NCBI GenBank assembly: GCA_965208015.1
Contig: OZ242308.1
Coordinates: forward strand, 372,001-436,000
DNA from: Bin87 sp965208015
GTDB taxonomy: Bacteria; Chloroflexota; Dehalococcoidia; Lucifugimonadales; UBA3495
Direction: 5' to 3'
Length of the DNA stretch: 64,000 nt
Position numbers and translations under genes: made by a program. The notes beneath the pieces are model-generated. The model was not told the origin of the DNA, searched no databases, and was given only the letters and a program-made list of their open reading frames with translations. Positions 24,665-31,735 of the stretch are shown one piece after another (within the stretch, counting starts at the first letter, position 1; each line of letters opens with the position of its first letter).

Positions 24665-25408
24665 ATGTCGCTGACGTTCGGTGGCTTCAACATCCCAGCA
24701 AACATATTCTCCGAAGCGATCACCTACTTCTGGGAGCAGCGCGATAGGCAGGCTGCAGATGCGAGTGGAGGCGAAGGACAACGAAGCAGCGTCCGAGGAG
24801 GCATGCATCTGGACGGCGTGCAGGCTGCAATCGTCACGCTGATGCTCGACCATGGAGTGCCGGCCAACGACATCTTTGCCAACTGTGCTTTGCACAAAAC
24901 TGGCAAGTTGGAGTTGCCAGGATTCTTTAGGCCCACCAAACAGTGGGATCTCCTGGTGGTTCGGGACGGACGTTTACTCGCCGTCATGGAGCTAAAAGCC
25001 CAAGTTGGTCCGTCATTCGGCAACAACTTCAACAATCGGACCGAGGAGGCGATGGGAAGCGCTCTAGACCTCTGGACCGCGTACAGGGAGAACGCATTCC
25101 CGCAATCGCCGCAGCCGTGGCTTGGGTATCTGTTTCTATTGGAAGACCATGAGAAATCTACCTCACCAGTCCGGAATCCTGAACCGCACTTTCAAGTGTT
25201 CGAAGAGTTCCGAGGCGCTTCGTACGCGAAACGGTATGAGTTGTTCTGTAGGAAGCTCGTTCTAGAGAGAAAATATACCTCGGCCTGTTTCCTGATGTCA
25301 GAGCGGCCCGGATCACAATCAACCGGCACAACATACAGCGAACCCTGCGACGATTTGAATGCCCACCAATTTCTCAGCAGCTTGCTGAGAGCGGTAGTTC
25401 CAGCGTGA
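24665..25408 (+). CDS. Type II restriction endonuclease, PaeR7I/XhoI family
   Basis: A 247-residue protein matching the XhoI/PaeR7I family. The nuclease core is 'KQWDLLVVRDGRLLAVMELK', with the Asp and the Glu-x-Lys of a PD-(D/E)XK site at about residues 99-115. It is followed by the family stretch 'GPSFGNNFNNRTEEAMGSA'. Relatives cut CTCGAG. Together with the upstream methyltransferase it makes a complete restriction-modification system. The base composition of this pair is lower in GC than its neighbours, which suggests transfer. Its TGA overlaps the GTG of an HNH remnant. Confidence 0.88.
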   Translation: MSLTFGGFNIPANIFSEAITYFWEQRDRQAADASGGEGQRSSVRGGMHLDGVQAAIVTLMLDHGVPANDIFANCALHKTGKLELPGFFRPTKQWDLLVVRDGRLLAVMELKAQVGPSFGNNFNNRTEEAMGSALDLWTAYRENAFPQSPQPWLGYLFLLEDHEKSTSPVRNPEPHFQVFEEFRGASYAKRYELFCRKLVLERKYTSACFLMSERPGSQSTGTTYSEPCDDLNAHQFLSSLLRAVVPA

Positions 25409-25548
25409 GCGAGTTCCCCTTCCGCAATCTCACCATCGACCACATCGAAAACCTGCAACTGCTGTGCGGACACTGCAACAGCGTCAAGGGCACCCGCCCG
25501 CAGGAGTACCTGGTGGCCCGGCTGCGGGAGCTGGGGATAGCTGCTTGA
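25405..25548 (+). pseudogene. HNH-type endonuclease C-terminal remnant with internal deletion
   Basis: A 47-codon frame starting at a GTG that overlaps the restriction enzyme stop. It reads 'RNLTIDHIENLQLLCGHCN' and ends 'RPQEYLVARLRELGIAA'. In the common HNH family, 'TxDHI.P' and 'G.DHIENLQLLC' are separated by about a dozen residues including the central metal/His segment; here the two D-H-I copies are merged. A deletion between short direct repeats would explain this. One Cys pair half (CGHC) remains, but the nuclease core is incomplete. Confidence 0.6.
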
Positions 25549-25591
25549 TCCGTTGCGAGTCAGCCTCCTGGCTCAATTGGGGGTTTCCGGA

Positions 25592-25909
25592 TTATCGAAC
25601 GGCGTTCACTTCAAGTTGGACACCCTCGTGCTGCTGAATCCGGCTGATTACCTCGAACAGGTTGCGAGCGTAGGGATTGCCGGTCGGTCCGAACATCCGC
25701 ATGAGGCTATTGGGCGACTTTTCGGTAAGGGAGGCAAGCTCCTCGAACCCCATGGTGGCGTTGATGTAGTCGCGCAGTACGATCTTGCCCGTTTCGACAT
25801 CTCCGGCAAGCAGGCATTCGACGCCTTCCTTCAGCAGTCCCTCCCGGAAGGCCGGGTCTCGCTCGGCCCGGGCCTACACGGTCTCTTTGAAGTCACGGGT
25901 GAGCGGCAT
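25592..25909 (-). pseudogene. HTH antitoxin-like gene with premature amber codon
   Basis: Read on the minus strand from ATG 25909, the frame gives 'MPLTRDFKETV', then TAG at 25876-25874, then continues without a break for 93 codons: 'ARAERDPAFREGLLKEG', 'RDYINATMGFEELASLTEK', 'SPNSLMRMFGPTGNP' and a final 'VQLEV'. This is the helix-turn-helix antitoxin family that accompanies RelE/HigB-type toxins. CAG to TAG would be a single change at a position where relatives usually have Gln. No downstream start would rescue the domain and no toxin gene is next to it. Confidence 0.65.
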
Positions 25910-25954
25910 AGCTCATACCTCGGACGAAAACTCCTGAGAAGAGGACGAACCACC

Positions 25955-26110
25955 TCATGATATGGAGGGGTTGTCAACCGGACTGGAGTTTGAGCCGGAA
26001 TCCTGCCGGTACTCGCGGATCTTGGTGACGATGACGTACCCGGCGAGTCCGAAACCGGCGGCGAAGAGGATGGCGGAGACAATGGTCAGAAGAATGGCTA
26101 GATACAACAT
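25955..26110 (-). CDS. Small single-span membrane protein
   Basis: A 51-residue protein: a hydrophobic helix from residue 2 to about 26 ('ILLTIVSAILFAAGFGLAGY') and a charged, Ser/Asn-rich tail. The start at 26110 is preferred because GAGG lies 7 bases upstream; the frame continues upstream into the tRNA gene, which is not credible coding. No family is recognised. It could be a toxin-like or accessory membrane peptide. Confidence 0.5.
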   Translation of the reverse strand: MLYLAILLTIVSAILFAAGFGLAGYVIVTKIREYRQDSGSNSSPVDNPSIS

Positions 26111-26147
26111 AGACGCCTCGCGTTCTGCGGTGTCACTGCCCTTGAAT

Positions 26148-26222
26148 TGGTGGAGGCTACGGGATTCGAACCCGTGACCCCCTGCTTGCAAAGCAGGTGC
26201 TCTCCCACTGATCTAATCCCCC
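26148..26222 (-). tRNA. tRNA-Ala (anticodon TGC)
   Basis: The minus strand folds as a tRNA: acceptor GGGGGAT with AGCCTCC, anticodon arm CCTGC-TTTGCAA-GCAGG with anticodon TGC, T arm ACGGG-TTCGAAT-CCCGT, and an encoded CCA at 26150-26148. Two positions break pairing: an A opposite G near the base of the acceptor stem and an A opposite G in the D stem (GATC against GAGC, usually GCTC). The rest is typical tRNA-Ala, so it is probably a real gene with two mismatches. Confidence 0.88.
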
Positions 26223-26397
26223 ACGCCGAGCCCTTATGAACCGGTGGCGGTCAACGCGACCGCCCCTCCATACTACCATCCGGCGCCGATATACGGCCAT
26301 GCGCTATCACAGGTCTATGATCGTCACCCCCATCGGCTCCCGCCCGATGTCGTATACCTCAAGCGGCTCCAGCTCCCCGCTGTCCTGGTTGACCCGG

Positions 26398-27636
26398 TCA
26401 GAACAACGGCCGCTGTGGGTCCGGTTCGGCGCTGGGCACGATCTGTCGGATGGCTTCGAACCACGCCTCGAAATCGTGAAACGTGCGGTGGTTGAAGTTG
26501 CGCAGGAAGGGGTGGTCCAGGCCGCCGTCGGACGGGTCGGCGTACATCAGGACGGGGCGGGCCGGCTCGGCGGTGTGCGAGGCGTACATCAGCTCCGAGT
26601 ACATGCCGGTCGACATCCGTCCGCCCATGGTGATGCGGTACGCGGCGACGCACTGGGCCTGCTCCACCATGGTCAGGTCCCGATGGCGCACCTGGTTCTC
26701 CATGTCGTCCCACACTTCCAGGGCCTCGCGGGGGTCCAGCGTCATGGGATACGGGTCGGCGCGGCCCTCGGTTAGCGCGCCGGCGGCCTCCAGGGGCCAG
26801 CGCGCCTCGTCGGCGGTGATGGTGATCTCAGGCACGGCGTCGGCGCAGGCGGCTTGCGCCTTCTCGAACACCTGCGGCGTGCCTTCGTCCAGCGTCAGCG
26901 GGTCGAACACGATGAAGCGACGGTGCAGCTCGGCGCGGATCGCGTCCACCGCGGCCCGCAACTCGGCATCGTAGCGGATGGCGGTGATGGGAAAGCTGGA
27001 GTACACCAGCGGATACTGCCGGCGGGCGAAGATCAGGCGGTACAGCATCTCCGCGGGGTGCTTGACGCTGACCACGTAGTGCGGCACCGCCCGCTCGGGA
27101 TAGAGGTTGCGGGCCAGCAGGTCCGCCATGGCGATCTCGGCGCTGCGCCAGCCCAGGATTTCCCGGAGGCGCAGCCGGAAATTGGTATGCCGCTCGGCGT
27201 CCCGCTGGGCCAGGGCGCTGTGGATGTCCAGCATGTCGTCCACCAGCGTGATGATGCAGTCGGGGCGCCACCGCCGGATGGTGGGCAGGTCGATGAGGGA
27301 GAACTGGCGGCCGCTGGTGTAGTAGGTCAGGTGGGCGGCGATCAGGCTGTGGCGCGGGTCGGCGGCCTCGATCCGCTCCGCTATGGCCAGGCCGGCCCGT
27401 TTCCACGCGGCAAGCTGGTACGCGGGGCGGAAGGCGGCGAGGACTCCGGCCAACTCGTTGCCCTGGGCGGCCAGGGCGTCCTCAATGCTGGCGGTGAGTA
27501 ACTCACTGAGGTCGACGGCCCGGGCGTCGGAACCGTCGGGCGCGCTGACCTCGCCGTGAACGCGGAGGCGGGTCAGCAGGTTGGCGACGACGATGTTCTT
27601 GTTGACGCCGGAAATGCCGGCCAGCAGCGAGCGCAT
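26398..27636 (-). CDS. Unrecognised protein with possible variant P-loop
   Basis: A 412-residue protein not assigned to a family. It opens with a hydrophobic strand and 'GISGVNKN' at residues 7-14, which resembles a nucleotide-binding loop (as in adenylate-kinase-like ATPases) but has Asn after Lys instead of Ser/Thr and lacks the usual second Gly-Lys spacing. 'CIITLVDDMLDIH' near residue 136-148 could be the matching acidic strand. The C-terminal part 'VAAYRITMGGRMSTGMYSEL' and 'DPSDGGLDHPFLRNF' suggests a second globular domain. No membrane spans. Downstream, in another frame, about 30 codons look coding (see finding). Function unknown. Confidence 0.6.
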   Translation of the reverse strand: MRSLLAGISGVNKNIVVANLLTRLRVHGEVSAPDGSDARAVDLSELLTASIEDALAAQGNELAGVLAAFRPAYQLAAWKRAGLAIAERIEAADPRHSLIAAHLTYYTSGRQFSLIDLPTIRRWRPDCIITLVDDMLDIHSALAQRDAERHTNFRLRLREILGWRSAEIAMADLLARNLYPERAVPHYVVSVKHPAEMLYRLIFARRQYPLVYSSFPITAIRYDAELRAAVDAIRAELHRRFIVFDPLTLDEGTPQVFEKAQAACADAVPEITITADEARWPLEAAGALTEGRADPYPMTLDPREALEVWDDMENQVRHRDLTMVEQAQCVAAYRITMGGRMSTGMYSELMYASHTAEPARPVLMYADPSDGGLDHPFLRNFNHRTFHDFEAWFEAIRQIVPSAEPDPQRPLF

Positions 27637-27816
27637 GCGTCAACGATGCCCGGCCGCATCGGGTATGTCAAGCCAACGGAGAGACCGGAGGCCGGCCGCA
27701 GCAGACCCACCTCCGAAAAGCGAACAGCGCCGCCTGCTGCGCTTGGTGCCAGGGAGCCTATCCTCTAAAATGGGATGCCCGCACACGCGGAGATAGCCCT
27801 TCACCGGAATGTCACG

Positions 27817-28173
27817 ATGACTACGCAGAAATACCACGACGACAGCCGCATCCTGTTAGCCCAAGCCCGTACCGAACTGGCCGCCGGCGACGTGCGCCAG
27901 GCGTCGGAAAAGGGCTGGGGAGCCGCCGCCCAGATCGTGAAGGCCGTAGCGCACAGCCGGGGCTGGGAACACCGCGGGCACAGCCTGCTGTTCGACGCCG
28001 TTGACGACTTGCGCGTCGAAACCGGAGACCCGGATATTCAGCGCCTGTTCAACGTGGCGAACGCGCTTCACATGAACTTTTATGAAGACTGGCGCAGCGC
28101 CGGAAGCGTCGGCGCCAGTCTGGACGACGTGGAGCAGTTCCTGAATTTGCTGGATCCCCTGGTTCGCCAGTAG
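27817..28173 (+). CDS. HEPN-domain protein (PaREP1-like)
   Basis: A 118-residue helical protein starting at the second ATG ('MTTQKY'). 'AQARTELAAGDVRQASEKGWGAAAQIVKAVA' (read across residues 14-44) and the later 'ALHMNFYED' match the PaREP1-type HEPN layout, in which proteins bind nucleotides or act with a nucleotidyltransferase. The catalytic R-x4-H RNase motif of toxic HEPN proteins is not evident, so a non-nuclease role is likely. No partner nucleotidyltransferase lies next to it. Confidence 0.6.
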   Translation: MTTQKYHDDSRILLAQARTELAAGDVRQASEKGWGAAAQIVKAVAHSRGWEHRGHSLLFDAVDDLRVETGDPDIQRLFNVANALHMNFYEDWRSAGSVGASLDDVEQFLNLLDPLVRQ

Positions 28174-28226
28174 CCGCGAAACCGGGCGCCCCAATCCTGA
28201 AAGCGGACACGCTGATCGGATCAGCA

Positions 28227-28248
28227 GCCATTCGCAGAAGCGAATGGC
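28227..28248. terminator. Hairpin between HEPN and response-regulator genes
   Basis: A perfect 9-bp stem (GCCATTCGC / GCGAATGGC) with loop AGAA, between two genes that converge here. There is no T run on either side, so termination is only suggested. Confidence 0.4.
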
Positions 28249-28271
28249 CATGACGGGACGTACACAGCGTT

Positions 28272-28763
28272 CTACCCGCCGAACGGCCACCACCATCTGC
28301 GCTTCGGCTCCTCCACCGGCGGGGCCGCCATGACCAGCGGCCGCTCGCTGAGGGACTCCAGTTGCGCCACCGCCGAGTCGAAGCGGTGCACCTCGATGGG
28401 CTTGCGACAGAACCGCCCGGGGGAGATGTTGAACGACCAGAGCAGGCTCTGCTCCGCGGCGGTTCCCGTGAGGATCATCACCGGTATGGTGCGCAGGTTG
28501 GCATCATCGTTGATCTCGGCCAGGACCTCTTGGCCGGTCTTCTTGGGCAGCATCAGGTCCAGGAGCACCAGGTCGGGCCGGGGAGTGTAGGCGTACTCGC
28601 CCTGGCGGCGGAGATAGGTCATGGCTGCCTCTCCGTCCTCGACCACCGAGAGATTCACCGCGTACTCCGAGTCCTTGAGAATCTCTTCGGTGAGCCTGGC
28701 GTCCGCGGGGTTGTCCTCGACGAGCAGCACCTCAATGGGGTTTTCCGGGGAGCGTGTAGTCAT
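28272..28763 (-). CDS. CheY-like response regulator (Rcp1 type), second of two
   Basis: A 163-residue single-domain receiver. The acidic pocket is 'VEDNPADARLTEE', the phosphoacceptor Asp is in 'LVLLDLMLPKKTG', and the conserved Lys is in 'CRKPIE'. The length and 'YLRRQGEY' segment are typical of the Rcp1-like regulators paired with phytochrome-type or GAF kinases. A 20-30 residue tail ending in 'RRWWWPFGG' is unusual and could be a membrane or partner contact. Start at 28763 is supported by GGAGG; it lies 117 bases after the preceding regulator. Confidence 0.88.
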   Translation of the reverse strand: MTTRSPENPIEVLLVEDNPADARLTEEILKDSEYAVNLSVVEDGEAAMTYLRRQGEYAYTPRPDLVLLDLMLPKKTGQEVLAEINDDANLRTIPVMILTGTAAEQSLLWSFNISPGRFCRKPIEVHRFDSAVAQLESLSERPLVMAAPPVEEPKRRWWWPFGG

Positions 28764-28879
28764 GGCGCTGTGCCTCCTTTTCCTGCCTCGTGTTGGCTCT
28801 GTCGTTACGGTGGCGCGCGGTATGGACGGATTGACTAGTCCGGAGCGTCGGCGGTGCGCCGGATGGCTCGCAGGAGGGA

Positions 28880-29326
28880 TCACTCCGCCGGCAACTTGGC
28901 GACGGTGAGCCAGAACCCTTCAATCTTGCTGACCACGTCAATGAAGCGGTCCAGGTCGACGGGCTTGGTGACGTACGCGTTGGCGTGGTGGTAGTAGGAG
29001 TTGAGGATGTCCCCTTCCGCTTCAGAGGTTGTCATGACCACGATGGGAATGGACAGCAGCTCGGGATCGCTCTTGACGTCTTCCAGCACCTCCCGGCCGC
29101 TCTTGCGGGGAAGGTTCAGGTCCAGGAGGATCAGGTCGGGCCGCGGCGCGCCGGCATAATCGCCCTGGCGTCTCAGAAAGGCCATGGCCTGCTCGCCGTC
29201 GCCCACCACGGACAGGTGGTTGGACACTTCGGCGTCAGCGAAGGCTTCGCGAGTGAGTCGCGCGTCACCGGGATTGTCTTCGACCAGGAGAATTTCGATG
29301 GCCCTGCGGCGTGGTGGTTGTGTCAT
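28880..29326 (-). CDS. CheY-like response regulator (Rcp1 type), first of two
   Basis: A 148-residue receiver domain with no output domain. Motifs: 'VEDNPGDARLTRE', 'LILLDLNLPRKSG' with the phosphoacceptor Asp, 'VMTTSEAE' with the signalling Thr, and 'YVTKPVDLDRF' with the Lys. It lies 62 bases downstream of the histidine kinase gene and is the likely first acceptor. The neighbouring regulator at 28272-28763 is a divergent duplicate, which suggests a branched or buffered phosphorelay. Confidence 0.9.
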   Translation of the reverse strand: MTQPPRRRAIEILLVEDNPGDARLTREAFADAEVSNHLSVVGDGEQAMAFLRRQGDYAGAPRPDLILLDLNLPRKSGREVLEDVKSDPELLSIPIVVMTTSEAEGDILNSYYHHANAYVTKPVDLDRFIDVVSKIEGFWLTVAKLPAE

Positions 29327-29388
29327 CGCCTTCCTCCCCTGCGCTGCGTGTTGGGGTTATGACTGGCCCGGCGTCAGATGGGCTGAGA

Positions 29389-30807
29389 TCAATCGTCCGG
29401 CCCGCCCGTCGTTGCCGCCAGGGCGGGATCTGAGAGCGTGTCCAGGTTGCTGGGTATGGTGAAGAAGAAGGTCGCGCCGGCGTCGGGCCGGGATTCGACC
29501 CAGATGGTCCCGTGGTGCCGCTCCACGATCTTTTTGCAGACGGCCAAGCCGATGCCGGTGCCGGGGTACTGGCCGATGCCGTGGAGCCGCTGGAACACCT
29601 GGAAGATCCGGTCCGAGTACTGGGGGTCGATGCCGATGCCGTTGTCCTGCACCGAGAAGAGCCAGTCCCCGTCCCGTTGGGTCGCTTCGACCTGAATGCG
29701 AGGCGGACTCTCGCCGCGGAACTTGATGGCGTTGCCGACGAGGTTCTGGAGCAACTGGGCCAGCTGCGAGGCGTCAGCCGACAGGTTCGGCATCGGCCCG
29801 GAGTTGATCTCGGTGTCGCTTTCGGCGATGGCGACCTCGAGGTTCTGCAGCACCTGCTCCAGAACCGCCTGGCAGTCCGTGGGCTCGAAGGACGCGCCCC
29901 GGGTGCCGACGCGGGAGTAGGTGAGCAGGTCCTGGATGAGGGTCTGCATCCGGGCCGCCCCGTCGACGGCGTAGGCGATGAAGTCGCTGGCGTCCTCGTC
30001 CAGGTTCGCCTTGTAGCGGCGCTCCAGCAACTGGAGGTAGCTGGTGACCATGCGCAGCGGCTCCTGCAGGTCGTGGGAGGCCACGTAGGCGAACTGCTCC
30101 AGCTCGGAGTTGGAGCGACGCAGTTCCCGCGTGGCCTGACGCAGGGCCGCAGTCAGCCGCCGCAAGTCATCGTACACGTATTGCAGCTCAAAGGTTGCCG
30201 TGTAGAACCTGGCCAACTGCACCAGCTGGTCCTCGTCGGCTTGGGTGAAGTCCCCGTCAATTTTGTCGCTCAGCTGGACAACGCCAATCAAGCCTCCGTC
30301 GCGGTGCAGGACGGGCACGGCCAGCCAGCCCGGCAGCGGAGGGTGCTCCAGGCCCTGGGCGGTCTTGAGGCCGCTGAATTCCCGGAACTCCGGATGCGAG
30401 TAAAGGTCGTCCCAGGTCATTCGGATCGGCGCGCGTTTCCTGACCACCATCCCCCAGATGCCTTCGCCGGTGGGCATCACGTCGTAAGCGTTGTATCGAG
30501 AGTACTTCTCGGAAAAGGAGTGGGTATGGATGGCGGCCTTGAAGTCGCCGTCGGGCACGTAGCTGATGGCGGCCTGGTGGGCGCCGATTCTGAGCCGGGA
30601 CACCAGGGCCAGACCGTGCAGCGCTTCGTGGAAGGTCTCCGGGTCGCCGACGTCGTTGGCCGCCGGTTCTCCGCGAACAATGGGCGCGCGCCCTCCGCTC
30701 TCGTCCAGCGTGAGCCGGGTGCGCAGCGAGACCAGCTCCCGGTCCCGCTCCGCCAGCGCCGCGGTGAGGCGGGCGACTTCCTGTTGCAAGTCTTGCTGCG
30801 TGCTCAT
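29389..30807 (-). CDS. GAF-domain sensor histidine kinase
   Basis: A 472-residue cytoplasmic kinase. Residues about 5-30 form a coiled coil, 60-210 a GAF-like sensor domain ('GIWGMVVRKRAPIRM', 'LPGWLAVPVLHRDGGLIGVV'), and about 240-460 the kinase. Its boxes are H-box 'YVASHDLQEPLRMV', N-box 'LLQNLVGNAIKF', G1 'VQDNGIGIDP' and G2 'GTGIGLAVCKKIVERH'. No membrane span is seen, so it senses an internal ligand, light cofactor or redox state; I see no obvious chromophore Cys. The start at 30807 has GGGAG upstream and removes a non-domain lead. It heads a kinase-regulator-regulator operon. Confidence 0.9.
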   Translation of the reverse strand: MSTQQDLQQEVARLTAALAERDRELVSLRTRLTLDESGGRAPIVRGEPAANDVGDPETFHEALHGLALVSRLRIGAHQAAISYVPDGDFKAAIHTHSFSEKYSRYNAYDVMPTGEGIWGMVVRKRAPIRMTWDDLYSHPEFREFSGLKTAQGLEHPPLPGWLAVPVLHRDGGLIGVVQLSDKIDGDFTQADEDQLVQLARFYTATFELQYVYDDLRRLTAALRQATRELRRSNSELEQFAYVASHDLQEPLRMVTSYLQLLERRYKANLDEDASDFIAYAVDGAARMQTLIQDLLTYSRVGTRGASFEPTDCQAVLEQVLQNLEVAIAESDTEINSGPMPNLSADASQLAQLLQNLVGNAIKFRGESPPRIQVEATQRDGDWLFSVQDNGIGIDPQYSDRIFQVFQRLHGIGQYPGTGIGLAVCKKIVERHHGTIWVESRPDAGATFFFTIPSNLDTLSDPALAATTGGPDD

Positions 30808-30934
30808 CAGCTGCGTCTCCCGGCTGCTGGATCCAGTTATCAGCGTGTGCTCGTAAGCAGTCCCTCGATATGGCGATACAAAGTATTGCAAGAGGCTATG
30901 AATGTCAACGCTTTACGCCACGCCGGTCCGCCAT

Positions 30935-30967
30935 CCCGGTCATTCCAGCGCACGCGGGAATCCACCG
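30935..30967. repeat. Dispersed hairpin of the 'GTCATTCC...GGAATCC' type
   Basis: Inverted arms read CGGTCATTCCAGCG and CGCGGGAATCCACCGG. It is one of at least four copies in this window (others at 31635, 52261 and 61493) of a hairpin motif common in intergenic DNA of many bacteria. Confidence 0.6.
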
Positions 30968-31006
30968 GCTGCCCGCCAACGGAGTTGCCCCCTATTGCAG
31001 CGAGGC

Positions 31007-31027
31007 GCGCTCCCCAATGGGGTGCGC
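31007..31027. terminator. Hairpin downstream of sodC
   Basis: Stem GCGCTCCCC with GGGGTGCGC (8 of 9 paired) around a 3-base loop, 13 bases after the sodC stop on the minus strand. No T run follows. Confidence 0.4.
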
Positions 31028-31039
31028 CCCATGAACACC

Positions 31040-31591
31040 TCACTTGCTGATCACGCCGCACGCGACACGGTCCCCAGCGGCAGGATCGGCGCCGTAGGAG
31101 TCCGGCTTGGCGTGGATGATGATCGCCGAACCATCGGCGTCAAATACGGACGAAGGACCGGACCCCAGCGTGACGGCGTCGGTGAAGTGATCCGCCCGGG
31201 CCGTGCCGTCCGCAGCCGCGAAGATGTTGGGCAGGTCACCGGCGTGGTGCGCCACCGAGTGCATCAGGCCGTGCCCGCTGTCGTCGTGGTCAAAGTGGCC
31301 GCCGGCTGCCCCGAAGTCGGGTGTGCACTTTCCGACCCCGTGGATGTGGAAGCCGTGCCCGCCCGGAGACAGCCCGCTCACGTTCGCCGACACCAGGACC
31401 CCGTGGGGCCCCTCGGTTAGTGTGACAACCCCCATCTCAGCGCCGTCCGGACCGGCCATAACGGCCGTGGCCGTGGCGGCGACTCTAGTCGGCGCTTCGG
31501 CCGGGGACTGCGTACCTGTGGCACAGGCGATCGCCATGACAGCCGTGAGCGCGCCGAGAACGACGGCGACCAACGCGCTTGAAGTCTTCAT
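31040..31591 (-). CDS. sodC: Cu/Zn superoxide dismutase, lipoprotein
   Basis: A 183-residue extracytoplasmic superoxide dismutase. The signal peptide ends in a lipobox 'MAIAC' (Cys near 23), so it should be membrane-anchored. Metal ligands are visible in 'HGFHIHGVGKC', 'AGGHFDHDDSGH', 'HAGDLPN' and the final 'IIIHAKPDSYGADPAAGDR', whose Arg guides superoxide; the Cys pair (after HGVGK and in 'VACGVI') can form the structural disulfide. AAAGGAG lies before the ATG. Stands alone; protects surface targets from superoxide. Confidence 0.94.
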   Translation of the reverse strand: MKTSSALVAVVLGALTAVMAIACATGTQSPAEAPTRVAATATAVMAGPDGAEMGVVTLTEGPHGVLVSANVSGLSPGGHGFHIHGVGKCTPDFGAAGGHFDHDDSGHGLMHSVAHHAGDLPNIFAAADGTARADHFTDAVTLGSGPSSVFDADGSAIIIHAKPDSYGADPAAGDRVACGVISK

Positions 31592-31634
31592 CTCTAAACT
31601 CCTTTCCAGAGTGGATCGTGGGATCGAGGCACAT

Positions 31635-31662
31635 CGTCATGCCCGCGTTCGCGGGCATCCAC
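31635..31662. repeat. Dispersed hairpin, GC-rich variant
   Basis: A perfect 9-bp stem (ATGCCCGCG / CGCGGGCAT) with a TT loop, inside the common 'GTCATGCCCGCG...GGCATCCA' motif, between sodC and the methyltransferase-like gene. Confidence 0.6.
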
Positions 31663-31735
31663 CTCTGTGACGAACCGGTTGCCCGGGATTACTTCAGACT
31701 TCAACGACACTGCTCGTTTCGCCGTGGACGATGTT

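Noticed and set aside
25553..25960. Plus-strand open frame after the HNH remnant
   Set aside because: The minus strand encodes a recognisable antitoxin sequence across the same bases; the plus frame is its shadow.
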